A stretch of 64,000 bases of DNA. Source: Capitella teleta. Taxonomy: Eukaryota > Annelida > Polychaeta > Capitellidae. A program made the translations under genes and the position numbers. Within the stretch, counting starts at the first letter, position 1. Each line of letters opens with the position of its first letter. This document shows, one piece after another, positions 1 to 9,894 of the stretch. The notes beneath the pieces were generated by a model, which saw only the letters and a list, made by a program, of their open reading frames with translations, was not told the origin of the DNA and did no database searches. Where the stretch lies: NCBI GenBank assembly GCA_000328365.1, contig KB293927.1, positions 78,593 through 142,592 on the forward strand. Direction: 5' to 3'.

Positions 1-528
1 TAAGTCGCATGAATCATAACAATTAGGTGATTGTTTACTCAAGAGAAAAGACCATGAATGCAGGCCTGAATGACAGAAATTGACACATATTCTGCACTCA
101 GATGGCAACTTTCTATTGTTTGTTTAGGGGATTACTACACCAAATTAAAAAATATTATGAAATCAAAATCGTTATTTTTCTTACTATTTTATTGTTATTA
201 ACAGCAGATGAAAGGAAATAACCTAACATAGGAGAAAATTAAACAATAACATGTGTCATGTCAAAAGGTCCTTCCTTGTGGAACCTCGTGAGTCTATGGA
301 CTTCGTAGAACGCTGCTTCTCCGACTGCAATGTCCCACTTCATCAAGACTGGTTGAAAATGGATTTTTTTTTTGCAAATAGCAACTGGAAGAAGAACAGA
401 ATCATAATAATTACCATAGCTAGGAAGTACTAAGAAATCTGCTTGGATTATCCATACACAAATATTTATACAAAGGAATTGGAAACATATCAGTTTCAAA
501 CATATTGAAAATAATCCCAAATACTTAC

Positions 529-650
529 TACATGCTGTTGTTGAACCCCCAAGAGTTGAACCCTAATTGTGCCAACACGGTCATCAGCTCGAGCAGGCTG
601 TTGCAGACAGTCTTGTTTGTGTTCGATTCACCACAGCCGAGCCTGGTAAT
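529..650 (-). CDS. possible internal exon of an unidentified minus-strand gene
   Basis: On the minus strand a segment of 122 bases is open in one frame and is bounded by a good acceptor (TTTCTAG just above 650) and a strong donor (GTAAGTAT just below 529). The translation contains the stretch TVCNSLLELMTVLAQLGF, which looks like an amphipathic helix in a helical-repeat protein. I do not recognise the family and could not find a convincing partner exon on either side. The exon would end two bases into a codon. It could equally be a chance open frame between chance splice signals, so this is a weak call. Confidence 0.2.
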
Positions 651-1958
651 CTAGAAAGAGAAAAACATATATCAGAAACTCAGCAGCATTAAAGCACAAC
701 ACAATTGAACGCAGAGTTAAAGAGTTAAAGGCAATGGATTATCTAATAATTGAATAATCAACAATCTCAATTCGACGGAGGGTCAGGATTCAATAAGAAG
801 AGCTATCAAAACGAGATTTCTTCCATTACCACTGGAGCAATTAGAGTGGAATCTGTGGTATATCGAGCTGCAATATTATGGCATCTGAACATCCCGAACA
901 TTAAGCAATCGACTCTTAAGCCATAACAAATAGAACCCCTCCCCCTAAATTTAGGCGTTGGTATAATCGTGCAAAGCTGATCATTTAAGTGTAAGAATGA
1001 ATCAAATACGATTGATAACTGATGAGCAAAATCATAATTCACGCAGTATATCTCTTTGAAGTCATAACAACAAGCGCACCTCAACTTTTCAGTTTCATGC
1101 ACGGCATTATCGCCCAATCTACCCTGATAATGGAATATTATCAAAAGCTTAATATAGTATGATGCATGTGAGCCGCTCATAGATCACAAATTGAAGCATA
1201 TACATGTATATGCATGCCTAGACAATAGCATGCGTGCATCATACATGTACATCTGTACATGAAACCATGCATGCGTACACGCAGAAAAAGGAAACTCAGT
1301 CAGGTGTTATGCGCGCTGTGTATTCAACTCTTAAGTGTCCCGTTGCGTCTGTTTGCTGTTCAGTTGATTAAACCTACTTTATTACGCCTCTCAACTTTTT
1401 TAAGAACTACGAATTGTGTTACAACTAATTAATTTGGACATCAGAGAGATTACGAAATCAGATAAAAGAACAAACCCATCAAACATTTGAATGGTGGCCC
1501 GAAGCTGGCCAATTTCGGACGCTAAGAGCGGCACGGAAGAGGACAAAAGTAATGCCGACGTTACTACCTTGCACTGCGGCCGTGCAGCAGTCCCGATGCC
1601 GAAAACATGGTGGCGTCGACACTGTCCTGCAGAGGCTTAAGAGATTATATAATCGTTATCTGCTCTGATCAAACACTGCGGTCGCCGTGATACAGGACGT
1701 CCTCCTTCCAAAAGGTAGTTTACCGGCGTTCATTTTCAAGCAGCTTAAAAACATAATCTGGTTAACTTCCATTCATGTTGTTACGTAATGGGTCACGATT
1801 GCAATGTTTACATTTCAGCTCATTAATCTCGACCAGCCTTGTTTACTCAAGTTAAAGGCGTTGTAACTTTAAACTATCACTACTACCTATATATAGCTCT
1901 CTCATGGGGATGAGAAAAATCCAACACATGAAGCAAAATTCATATATATACAAATGTT

Positions 1959-1964
1959 TTTATT
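1959..1964 (-). terminator. AATAAA polyadenylation signal for the 1993-2165 exon
   Basis: AATAAA read on the minus strand, about 30 bases downstream of the TGA that ends the candidate terminal exon. This is the normal spacing of a cleavage and polyadenylation signal after a very short 3' UTR. The hexamer is common in AT-rich DNA, so the support comes from its position. Confidence 0.3.
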
Positions 1965-1992
1965 AATATAAATGACAAAGTGAGAAGAAAAA

Positions 1993-2165
1993 TCAAAAAT
2001 TGCTGAAGTCATCCTCTCCGGCGTGCGCAGCCTCAGCGGCCAGCATTTTTGACGTGGTCGGTCGCTGCCTCTCTCCGGGACCGTCTGGTCGCCTCTCAAC
2101 CATGTCTTCATGGCTTTCTAGACATCCACTTGAGTCGTTGTAAAGGAAGTGAAACGGGAGACACT
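1993..2165 (-). CDS. probable terminal exon of an unidentified minus-strand gene
   Basis: On the minus strand an acceptor (TTTCAG at 2166-2171) opens a frame of 56 codons ending in a TGA at 1993-1995, with the C-terminus reading AGEDDFSNF. A canonical AATAAA on the minus strand (1959-1964) lies about 30 bases past the stop, as expected for a 3' end. The frame joins in phase to the candidate exon at 2602-2700, giving the junction FVHN-ECLPF. I do not recognise the product. Splice sites, phase agreement and the polyadenylation signal support a real gene end, but no homology does. Confidence 0.35.
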
Positions 2166-2601
2166 CTGAAAATAAATGAACAGATAAACAACACTTATTT
2201 CGATGAGTTATGTGAGGGCCCCTTTTGGCTATTTTTTTCTGCATCCTTCCCACATTGGCATCGAAATGCAAAAAAAAAAAAAAAAAAAATACAGTCGGAG
2301 TTTTGGTGGGTTGTAACTTCAAGTCGGAGATGGAATAGAACATTGATACGTGTTCATTAATATAGAGGGGGAGAGAACAATAAACTCGTCAATGAACATT
2401 CAAATCCTAATGGTCAAACTGACAAAGGAAGCCATCCTTCCAGTGAACCGTGTGAACAGTGTAAGTGTTGACTAATTCGTAAGCGAACTTCAAAACTCTT
2501 ACCGAGTACTACAACTAGTGTCTTGACTAATGCTGAATTAGAGCAGAACTTTACATAATTATACCCAAATACACATGATAATTATGCTAAGGATAACTTA
2601 C

Positions 2602-2700
2602 CGTTATGAACAAAGAGATGTGTCGTTGAACGATCGCGAAGAAGATTGTGAAATACCCATGTTCTTTGAGAAGGCTGACGACAAACTGAGCTGATAAGCA
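2602..2700 (-). CDS. possible penultimate exon of the same unidentified gene
   Basis: On the minus strand the segment is bounded by CTTATCAG at its upstream side (an alternative AG five bases further in would start it at 2695) and a strong donor GTAAGTTATCC at 2591-2601. It stays open in the frame that leaves one base for the next exon, which is the phase the terminal exon at 1993-2165 requires. The encoded residues include RSTTHLFVHN before the junction. Product unknown. Confidence 0.3.
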
Positions 2701-2801
2701 AGGAGAAATTAAATGTGCTGCGTTAAACCATGCCAAAGTAGATCCGCACTCCGCAGAATAAAGTAGTTCTGGGCGTGACATTTAATTGCTTTCTTCGTGA
2801 A

Positions 2802-2844
2802 ATAAGGTTGTCAGTAATAGGTTGTCACTAATAGGTTGTCAGTA
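2802..2844. repeat. three tandem copies of a 15-base unit
   Basis: The unit AATAGGTTGTCAGTA is present three times head to tail with single-base differences (AAGG for TAGG in the first copy, CAC for CAG in the second). It is too short to assign to a family and is probably a local slippage duplication. Confidence 0.6.
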
Positions 2845-3536
2845 AAGCGCCTATCTTATTAATTATTGATATATATCTTCCTTCGATGCACGTGTTGGTT
2901 TCGCCTTGGTCGCTCTGCCTGCGTATTCCTTTTAATCAATATACAACTGTTGCAACTATTGTACGTAATCATAGTTTCTTTTTTTATGAAATGCATGCAC
3001 ACCTTAGTATTACAGTAACGTGACAGTGACAGGCTCTCCATATTCATTCTGATGAAATATAATATTGTAATATTCCATACTTGAAGGGGGAAGGGGATCG
3101 TTCGCGTTTCATATATATGTTTCTTGTACAATTTTATACATGGGAGTGCGTTGCGAACGTTCTACAAAAATATCGTTTGTAAGAGAGGACTGTTCGCTAG
3201 AGGAGCAAGTGTACTGTTCATCTGTGACACTACATGAGGACGATAGGATGCTCAATTTCTCACACCGGAGTCTAATGGCTACCCGGGAATACACATCGCG
3301 TCTCGCGCATGGGGGGAGAGCGTTTGCGCACTGTTTGCACAGATTACTACTAGGTCGTGGCTTCACGCATCGTGTAGCTGCTGAGAAGGGGAGGAGGGAT
3401 GTCGAGACTGCTGAGTTGATGGTTTTGTTTGCCAATCGTTCTCAATCAAACATTATCTTATTTAATGAAAGAATGTAAATACCAGACAAGAGCGGACCAG
3501 CCAGCGTGCGTTACTGCCGCTCTTGTCCTGCTTCCA

Positions 3537-3558
3537 GCCGAAACTGGCCAGTTTCGGC
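3537..3558. repeat. 22-bp perfect palindrome beside a second foldback
   Basis: The 22 bases centred on CTGGCCAG read the same on both strands, with core CCGAAACTGGCCAGTTTCGG. Immediately to the left, GACAAGAGCGG (3483-3493) pairs with CCGCTCTTGTC (3519-3529) across a 25-base loop. A diverged, inverted relative of both parts lies at about 1500-1545, which marks this as a repeated sequence rather than a unique site. Confidence 0.6.
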
Positions 3559-6540
3559 ATTGCCGGTTCGTGAATCAGCGCAAGATAAAGCAATTACGGG
3601 TGAATGCAGAATAATTACATAATCGACAATTGCACGCGCTATCAGCAACAGGCGGCGACCACATGTTGCTGTCTCGTGGGCTCTTAACTTCCTACTGGGC
3701 CTATTCAAACTAAGGAAACATTTAATTTGACGATATTAGTTGACAATTGATTGAGATCATTCCGGAACCAGGATTAGAGTAGTAAGTAACAGAGCTAGTT
3801 ATATTTCGATGATTACCGATCTTCTTACATGACAACTGGGTAATCAATTACAAGTACCCAATAGTTATATACAATTATAATAATCAAGAAAAATGGATGC
3901 ATATAGATGATGAAATTCGAACACAAGGAAAATTTAAATCTCAACCGTGAAACTGTGAACAAAGTATAATTCAATCAATTGTTACGAATGTGTGGAGCAT
4001 ATCAATCGTATTTTACAAATGATGCCACTTGTATTAACAATTAAGAGTACAACACCACATCAGTCCTTGCCGTTTGAAAATAGCACGGGAGCAGTTTATC
4101 GCTCTCGTAAACTTATGTAGGGATGCTATGGAGAGTGATTTTGAAGACCGGCTAAAATAAAAATTGTTCAGGCACAGCAGCTAGTTATTGAGAGATAATG
4201 GTGTTGATCACTCTTGCCTAACATATCTGTGAGTTTTAAGTCTACTACTTGAGAAATAATAAAGAAAATTGATAGTTAGATAGCACCACTGCACAGGGCA
4301 TACGAAACAGAGAAGAATGCACGCATCGTGTGAATTACTGATCTTGCTTTGATCTTGCTTGTACTACAGGGCATGGCCTTTATTCAATGATTCATTTATT
4401 TTTATTTTTATCAACACACTGACTTGTTAAATTTCATGCTTCTATTACTTGTACATTTCTGCGCTCAAGCAAAAGACAAACGGCTTCCAAACAACGTGGC
4501 AGTCGATATTACGGTGAACATGAATTGAATATGAGGATGGAGTACAGCAATTAATTCAATACTTCCAATTACATGTACATGCAACAGGCTGAACAGCTAA
4601 TTTCACGAATTAATATATATATTGAGTTCATATCTTAACCACCATGTTGGTATCATTATCTTGCCGAATCTCGGGAATGATTGCGACCATCCTTGCAGAT
4701 ATTTCTGGCTCCTCTTCCCATTTCTTAAATGTCTTTAGCTGCAGTTTCCCTCTTCCTCTTATTCGTGTGTAACACATTGGAAGTAACTTAACTATATACT
4801 ATAAGAAAGGATTTACGGCCGGTGATCCGAGAAATTGTCGACTTGGAAAAACCGGAATGAATTTATGAATTATCAGAACACGCTAATATATACCGTAAGC
4901 GATGAGCTCAATCAGATAACGGCGAGTTTGTTTATACATTCATTGAGGCGACGCGACGCTAATTGTTCGCTCGCCTTTAAGCTAAGTGTAAACACTTTCT
5001 CCCCCCTTCTCGGGAGTCGATGCGCTTTGGCGCATTCCGCCTTCTCTCTCCCGGCCGTCCTCTTCGCATGCTGTCGCGCGCCCTTTCAACGATTCACAGT
5101 ATTACAGTTGAGCTGGGAAGAATACACAACACGAGCGATTTTCATTACTTGCTAAAGCCATCGCTCGCGGTCAATCGCTCGCAGGACTTTGATTTTGCGC
5201 GAGCAGTAGCGTGTGCGAGTGATTGCTCGCGTCAAACAGCAAGGACTGCCACATGTATGTGATATACATGTATGTACATGATGAACGACGCAATCGTATA
5301 AAGAATAGCTCACCGGTTAAAGGTAATGAAGGCAGCTGAAGAATCATTGAAGATGCATGTACTAGTAGTTAAAACTTGAAATGCGTGGATATAATTTTGC
5401 ATGTCTGCTCCCAACGGACGCTAAGAACAGAATGATGTAACATTCAAATAAGTAATCATGAATATTCAGGCTTCATGCATACATTATAAAGTTTGGAATT
5501 TAATTGCCAGTGCCCATGTGGCTGGGCTGGAACAAACACACACTATTTGCATTTGCTCAGCGGCTTAATTGGTTGAATGCTTTCAGATAAGTCGCCAGAT
5601 ATGTGAATGAAAAAGTGCATGATTGTGGCACGTGATAATTTTAATTCCATTTTTGTCAGAGAAGTTTCACCTACATGGCACATACATTTTCTTATGTGTA
5701 TAATTCTCGCCACAAAAGTGGCAGAAGAACGACAGTGGCAAGAAGCAATACTTCTGTAGCAATGATGATGGATAAATGGCATATAACCGACACCTGAATG
5801 CTATCTGAGTTGTTACATGATTGGTCAGTGTTGGCTGCAACGTGCCTCTAAGCCCAACCCCTCCATTAAAGTTTAAACCAATGGACAGATAGATTTAATG
5901 AAATTCATTAAGAGTACATGTGCAGTGGCCACCCTTCTCGGCAAACATGTGCGTGGCATCTACATTGTTTTGATAACTTCTTAAATCAAACACGAATGAG
6001 GATTGCTCCTCTTTGCTCTGATCAGTGAGCTGATCCATAGCGCTCCAGAAGCTGGTCGGTTCATTCGTGTGCTGCTTCTTGGCTTGCTGGGGGAAAGAGG
6101 GCGTGGGTGTTGCATCCGGGGTTTTACTGCTAATGATCTTCCTTTATCTCCTTTGTCACCTCTTGTGTGAAGAACAGGCTCTTGAATCTTGTATCAAGAA
6201 ATGTTGCAGTGTGCAGCAAAGGGTCCTGTTCCAAATCTCAGAATTGGTGATCAAAAGACCATGAGAAACCATGACCAACTACAGGACACTGTTGCTTGTA
6301 TTCATAAACAGCTCATGGGGTCAGGCTGTCTGCATAGCTAAAGGTTTGGATCATTACATATTATAGTTAACAAGCATGATGGGGCGTTTTACGACTATTT
6401 ATAATTAATATAAAATACTAATGGGATAAATGTTGCGGTATTAAAATGGTAACTTAGTTAATAAGTGTTGATGGCACCTGGTGAATCATTTTTATCATGT
6501 TAGGCCACACAATTAACAATTGTTGTTTGATACTATTGAT

Positions 6541-7490
6541 TAGACCCCAGAACAGTTTGTAATTTGCCAGAATTGGCTGCCTGAAGTTAAAATGACCAGC
6601 TAGCTGCTTAAGCCGCTCAAACAATCAGATATATCGGCTCAGCATTGTGATAGGCGGCTAGCAGCATATTGAAGTGGCTTAGAAATGGTTGCTATATCAT
6701 CTTATATGTATAATGATGGCATTATTTAACACAAACAGAGGATTTTTTTTTACCAACAAGTAATCATACAATCTTTTGTGGACTAGTTTCTCCATGAATT
6801 TTCAGAACAAAGGCAATAAAGAAATGGATCTGTAGTTACAAATTTTTTTCAGGGAACCTTTCTTGAACAATGGCACAACCAGTGTTATTTTCATTTCGCA
6901 AGGCATGGTTCCCTCTAAAAACGAGAGGTTTAAAATGTGATGTAAAGGAGAAATCACAAAAGGAGAATTCCACTATTTTTTTCAGACCAACAAAAGCATT
7001 GCATATAGACAAGCAGTGTAATGAACCAAGTGTCATGAGAGGCCAATACAAATTCTTTGAGGCCTCTTAATTCTGAAATAGGGGTTCAGCAGTGCTGGAA
7101 GTTATATTAGTACAATCAATCAAAAAGGGTAGTACGTATACTGCACATCCTATGTCTTTTATCTTTTTGGACAACTCTTGTGTATGTATGGGTATACATA
7201 CACAAGAGTTGTCCAAAAATTACATTAATTTTAATGAAGCAAACTGAATAAAATCTATTTCCACAGATAGCTGAGATACCAATTATGAAAGCAATACCCG
7301 AAACACAACAAAAAATTGTGCAAATGATAACTTCTTATAATACTGAATGTAAAATATTTGGATTGAATCGGCTGAGAGCCACTGATGACAGTGATCAGCT
7401 GATAGCGGCTGGCGGATGACATCAATTGGCGGCAGCTGGTTAAACGGCTAATCGGCGGCTAGTACATATTGGTAGCAGCTCCGGGGTCTA
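6541..7490. mobile_element. non-autonomous hAT-type transposon (MITE), 950 bp
   Basis: The element begins TAGACCCCAGAACAG and ends with the inverted counterpart of TAGACCCCGGAGCTG, so the terminal inverted repeats match over at least the first 8 bases and most of the next 6. It is flanked on both sides by the same 8 bases, CTATTGAT (6533-6540 and 7491-7498). An 8-bp target duplication is the hallmark of the hAT superfamily. Several CGGCT/AGCCG words near both ends look like hAT subterminal repeats. No transposase frame is present, so it depended on a relative elsewhere. A perfect 26-bp hairpin at 7164-7219 sits inside it. Confidence 0.75.
7164..7219. repeat. perfect 26-bp hairpin with a 4-base loop
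   Basis: Bases 7164-7189 (starting TTTTTGGACAACTC) are the exact reverse complement of 7194-7219, separated only by GGGT. All 26 positions pair. The hairpin lies within the hAT-type MITE and is either part of it or a tiny foldback inserted into it. A perfect stem this long with so small a loop has probably formed or been homogenised recently. Confidence 0.9.
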
Positions 7491-7829
7491 CTATTGATAC
7501 AATATTGAATACCAGGGCTACACACTTGAAAATCAAATGACAGCTACTAAGTTGGCTGCCTTTGTATACCACTCCATCACTGTTTCACATTGGCCCTGTC
7601 ATATTCCTCTTTAGACTTTCATGTGTAATCATAATTATATATGTGGATATATGTACAACTGCCCCTGAAAGAAGTTTTGGAAGCACACTTGGCTTTGGTC
7701 TAGTGTTAGGTTGTGAATGTATTGTAAGTTAGCAAATTACTTCTAGGTGCAGGTTATACTCTGTCTGATCTATTATTATAAATAAAGGTGATGCATCAGC
7801 GTAAAACCTCCACCTAGAGTACCTAATAG

Positions 7830-8310
7830 AGAGTGTCCAAGGATTGCCTATGCTGACAAAGGGCCAGAGAATACAATTGTCAGTGATGCCCAGCTTTATC
7901 TGTGAAGAAATAAAAGATATGCATTTTCTAGGGAGAAGAGTTTCTCCTTGCAATAAGTGTGTGAAACCAGAGAATTGAAGCATAGTGAAGCATCCTCCAA
8001 AAGAATGTTTGATGGCCATTTCCTTGACCAAAGCCTAGTTCAATTAGGCTTCCTTGATCTTATCCAGGTACTCGCAGTTGCTGATAAAATTCGTACATTA
8101 CTTGATCTCAACTTTTTTTTCAGGATGACCTGGATGCTATTCAACACACTTGGAACAATCACATCACCATATACCCTCTTCCAATGAGAGAGTTCCTAGT
8201 GGGCACCCAAACATAATGTTTCTCACGTCCAAGCTGTATGGCACCACCGATTGCTTGTGCTCAGTGGCCCATGATGTCATGGAAATTTACATGCAAAATA
8301 TAAGATTCTG
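7830..8310 (+). pseudogene. fossil of an rve-type integrase core gene
   Basis: Plus-strand translation retains blocks typical of the C-terminal half of the integrase-core (DDE, rve-like) proteins scattered through animal genomes: a block around ADKGPENT, one around QLGFLDLIQ, a DDLDAIQHTWNNH block and a following LYGTTDCLC block, in the family's order. The copy is broken, with several breaks, and is clearly not expressed as a full protein. I cannot tell whether its parent was a domesticated integrase gene, a DNA transposon or an LTR-type element. It lies just right of the hAT MITE. Age is unclear, but the residual blocks are still easily read. Confidence 0.45.
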
Positions 8311-9002
8311 CTGCACAATTGCCTATGCTGCAATGTTGCAACCAGCATCATGTCACAGACTTAGGAGAACCTTTAAATCTCATCTGACGGTTACATGGAA
8401 TTATACCACACCATGAACAGTTGGTCGTCTTGCCAACATTGAATGATCATATGACTCGAAGAGATATTCATAGCAGCCACAAAGAAAGTAATTCGAAAGA
8501 AGAAATACTTCAGTCTTTCGACTGTGTTGCCTCTTATGAATTTTATCAAGAATTCAGAGACCACCAGCTGGCCTGCATTCATTGAGTCTGGAAATCGGAA
8601 AGGTTGAATAATTTTCTTCATAATTGGCTTAAGGCTTGTGATGAGGTAGCAGAGTTTGTCTGCATGATGTCCAATGATCCAACAGGAACAGACCACCAGC
8701 ATACAGCAAATACTCTTGTTTTGTGTGTCATTTCAAAAAGAGGTTTGCTCAAGTGTTCCTAGTCACAACTGTTTTAATGTGAAATGTCTCAAGGATTGCA
8801 AAAAAAAAGTCCTTAGTGCCAAAATCAGGCTCATTGACTATTCCCTTCTCATGATCGGACAGTGTAGCCTTAAAAATCAACAAAAGTAAACAATTAATTT
8901 GTATGCCTTGGTTTGGGCACAGGGCATATATATTGTCATGTTTGAGCCATTTGCTGATTCAAACTGCTTACTGAGAACAAAAAAATAGTCTAGAGTCTCC
9001 TA
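8311..9002. other. no recognisable feature
   Basis: AT-rich sequence with short unsupported open frames on both strands. It may contain further remains of the integrase fossil to its left, but I cannot identify any. Confidence 0.4.
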
Positions 9003-9223
9003 CCCCACTCTCTCCTGGGTGTTATGACGTCATAACACCCCACCATAAACCCTAGGGTACTAAAGTTTTATCAACACACTCACAATTCCATTTAATGTTG
9101 AACAAATCGATGAACTTTCTCAATTATGACAATAATACTTGTAAAACACACTTAATGAGGTTGTAAATCATAACGCATAAACATTATAATCTTAACGCTA
9201 TAATCGGTCAGCTGAGAGTGGGG
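9003..9223. mobile_element. possible short TA-flanked MITE with an internal CRE palindrome
   Basis: CCCCACTCTC at 9003-9012 is mirrored by GAGAGTGGGG at 9214-9223, and each end is bordered by TA (9001-9002 and 9224-9225). This is the pattern of a Tc1/mariner-type non-autonomous element with a TA target duplication. The matching ends are only 10 bp, so the call is modest. Just inside the left end is a 24-bp perfect palindrome (9017-9040). Confidence 0.4.
9017..9040. repeat. 24-bp perfect palindrome containing TGACGTCA
   Basis: The 24 bases centred on GACGTC are identical on both strands; the inner 20 are GTGTTATGACGTCATAACAC. The centre is a full consensus cyclic-AMP response element (TGACGTCA), so it could bind CREB/ATF-type bZIP dimers. 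It may also be only a structural part of the small transposon around it. Confidence 0.85.
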
Positions 9224-9437
9224 TAATATTGGCTCAAACAATCGACCAAACATTGACACATGCATTGCCAAAAATACTCAATTATTTAGTCTTTTATATG
9301 TTTTTATTATTAAATTTAGTGAGAATCAGTCGATTCAAACGTCTTGTGATAATTATTAACCCTATAACTCAATATATTAATGATTTATTATCATTTTCTG
9401 ACTCAAGGTAACAAAGCCGAATCGTTTGTGTTAATCT

Positions 9438-9530
9438 GTTACCATAGCAACCATTTTGGCGCAGTTTGCTTGGCTGAATTTCCCGAGGTGTTACCATTTT
9501 CATGTTATTTGTAGATACACTAGCGCCAAA
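9438..9530 (+). promoter_or_regulatory. promoter-like cluster: RFX X-box plus two inverted E2F sites
   Basis: GTTACCATAGCAAC (9438-9451) fits the RFX X-box consensus GTNRCC-N(0-3)-RGYAAC, known for driving cilium genes in animals. TTTGGCGC at 9455-9462 and its inverse GCGCCAAA at 9523-9530 both match the E2F consensus. Three such sites in 93 bases of otherwise AT-rich DNA suggest a real promoter. A splice donor follows at 9622, so a plus-strand transcript starting near 9530-9600 is plausible. Confidence 0.5.
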
Positions 9531-9611
9531 TATGTGAACCAAACCAATTTGGTGGGAGATTCAGAACTACTAAATGTACGTTGTTTGTTGGCTCATTTTT
9601 AAACCATGTAA

Positions 9612-9894
9612 ATGACATCAGGTAAGTATTATTTTGTGCTGGAATGTTTAACTAGGGTGTATATTTTGTGAGTTTATGCATAATGGTTGTTCTTTAAAAT
9701 TTGATGCAATGTCATGTTCACTGTTCAATCCATCATGAAATTTTGGGACAAGGCAAGGGTACCAAGCTTAGCCAATTAAAATCACTCTGGTTACTGCAGA
9801 CAAAACATATGTGACAATCGTGACAGAGCAGTGGGACCAGATTTTCCAGTCCTGCAGTTATTTTTTTCTGAAGAAAAAAGTGCCTCTCTCATGA
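9612..9894 (+). CDS. possible small two-exon reading frame downstream of the X-box
   Basis: An ATG at 9612 gives four bases past ACATCA before a consensus donor (GTAAGTATT from 9622). The acceptor TTACTGCAG ends at 9799. Joining 9612-9621 to 9800-9894 gives an open frame of 34 codons starting MTSDKTYVTIVTEQWDQIF and ending at a TGA at 9892-9894. I do not recognise it, and a minus-strand open frame of 65 codons overlaps exon 2. A further ATG-initiated frame of 43 codons at 10122-10253 could belong to the same transcript, and an AATAAA lies near 10290. The promoter and donor are better evidence than the protein. Confidence 0.2.

Larger units (their letters stand above)
1..1992. other. intergenic or intronic DNA with no assigned gene
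   Basis: This stretch is AT-rich and I recognise no protein in it. It contains one possible minus-strand exon (529-650, listed separately), a run of alternating TACATGTA/GCATGC palindromes at about 1195-1280, and a palindromic motif at about 1500-1519 that recurs near 3540. Open frames of 60-124 codons occur on both strands, but none looks conserved and none is framed by convincing splice sites. Confidence 0.5.
2166..6532. other. gene-poor stretch with short repeats
   Basis: Apart from the candidate exon at 2602-2700 I see no gene. The stretch contains three copies of a 15-base unit at about 2802-2844, a foldback and a 22-bp perfect palindrome at 3483-3558, and a GC-richer patch at about 4980-5240 with several GCTCGC/GCGAGC words. 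Overlapping open frames on both strands at 3109-3478 cancel each other as evidence, and neither has splice or start context that I trust. Confidence 0.45.

Noticed and set aside
3109-3478. Overlapping open frames of 108 and 112 codons on opposite strands
   Set aside because: Both strands are open over the same bases, no domain is recognisable and no splice context supports either, so chance is the simplest reading.
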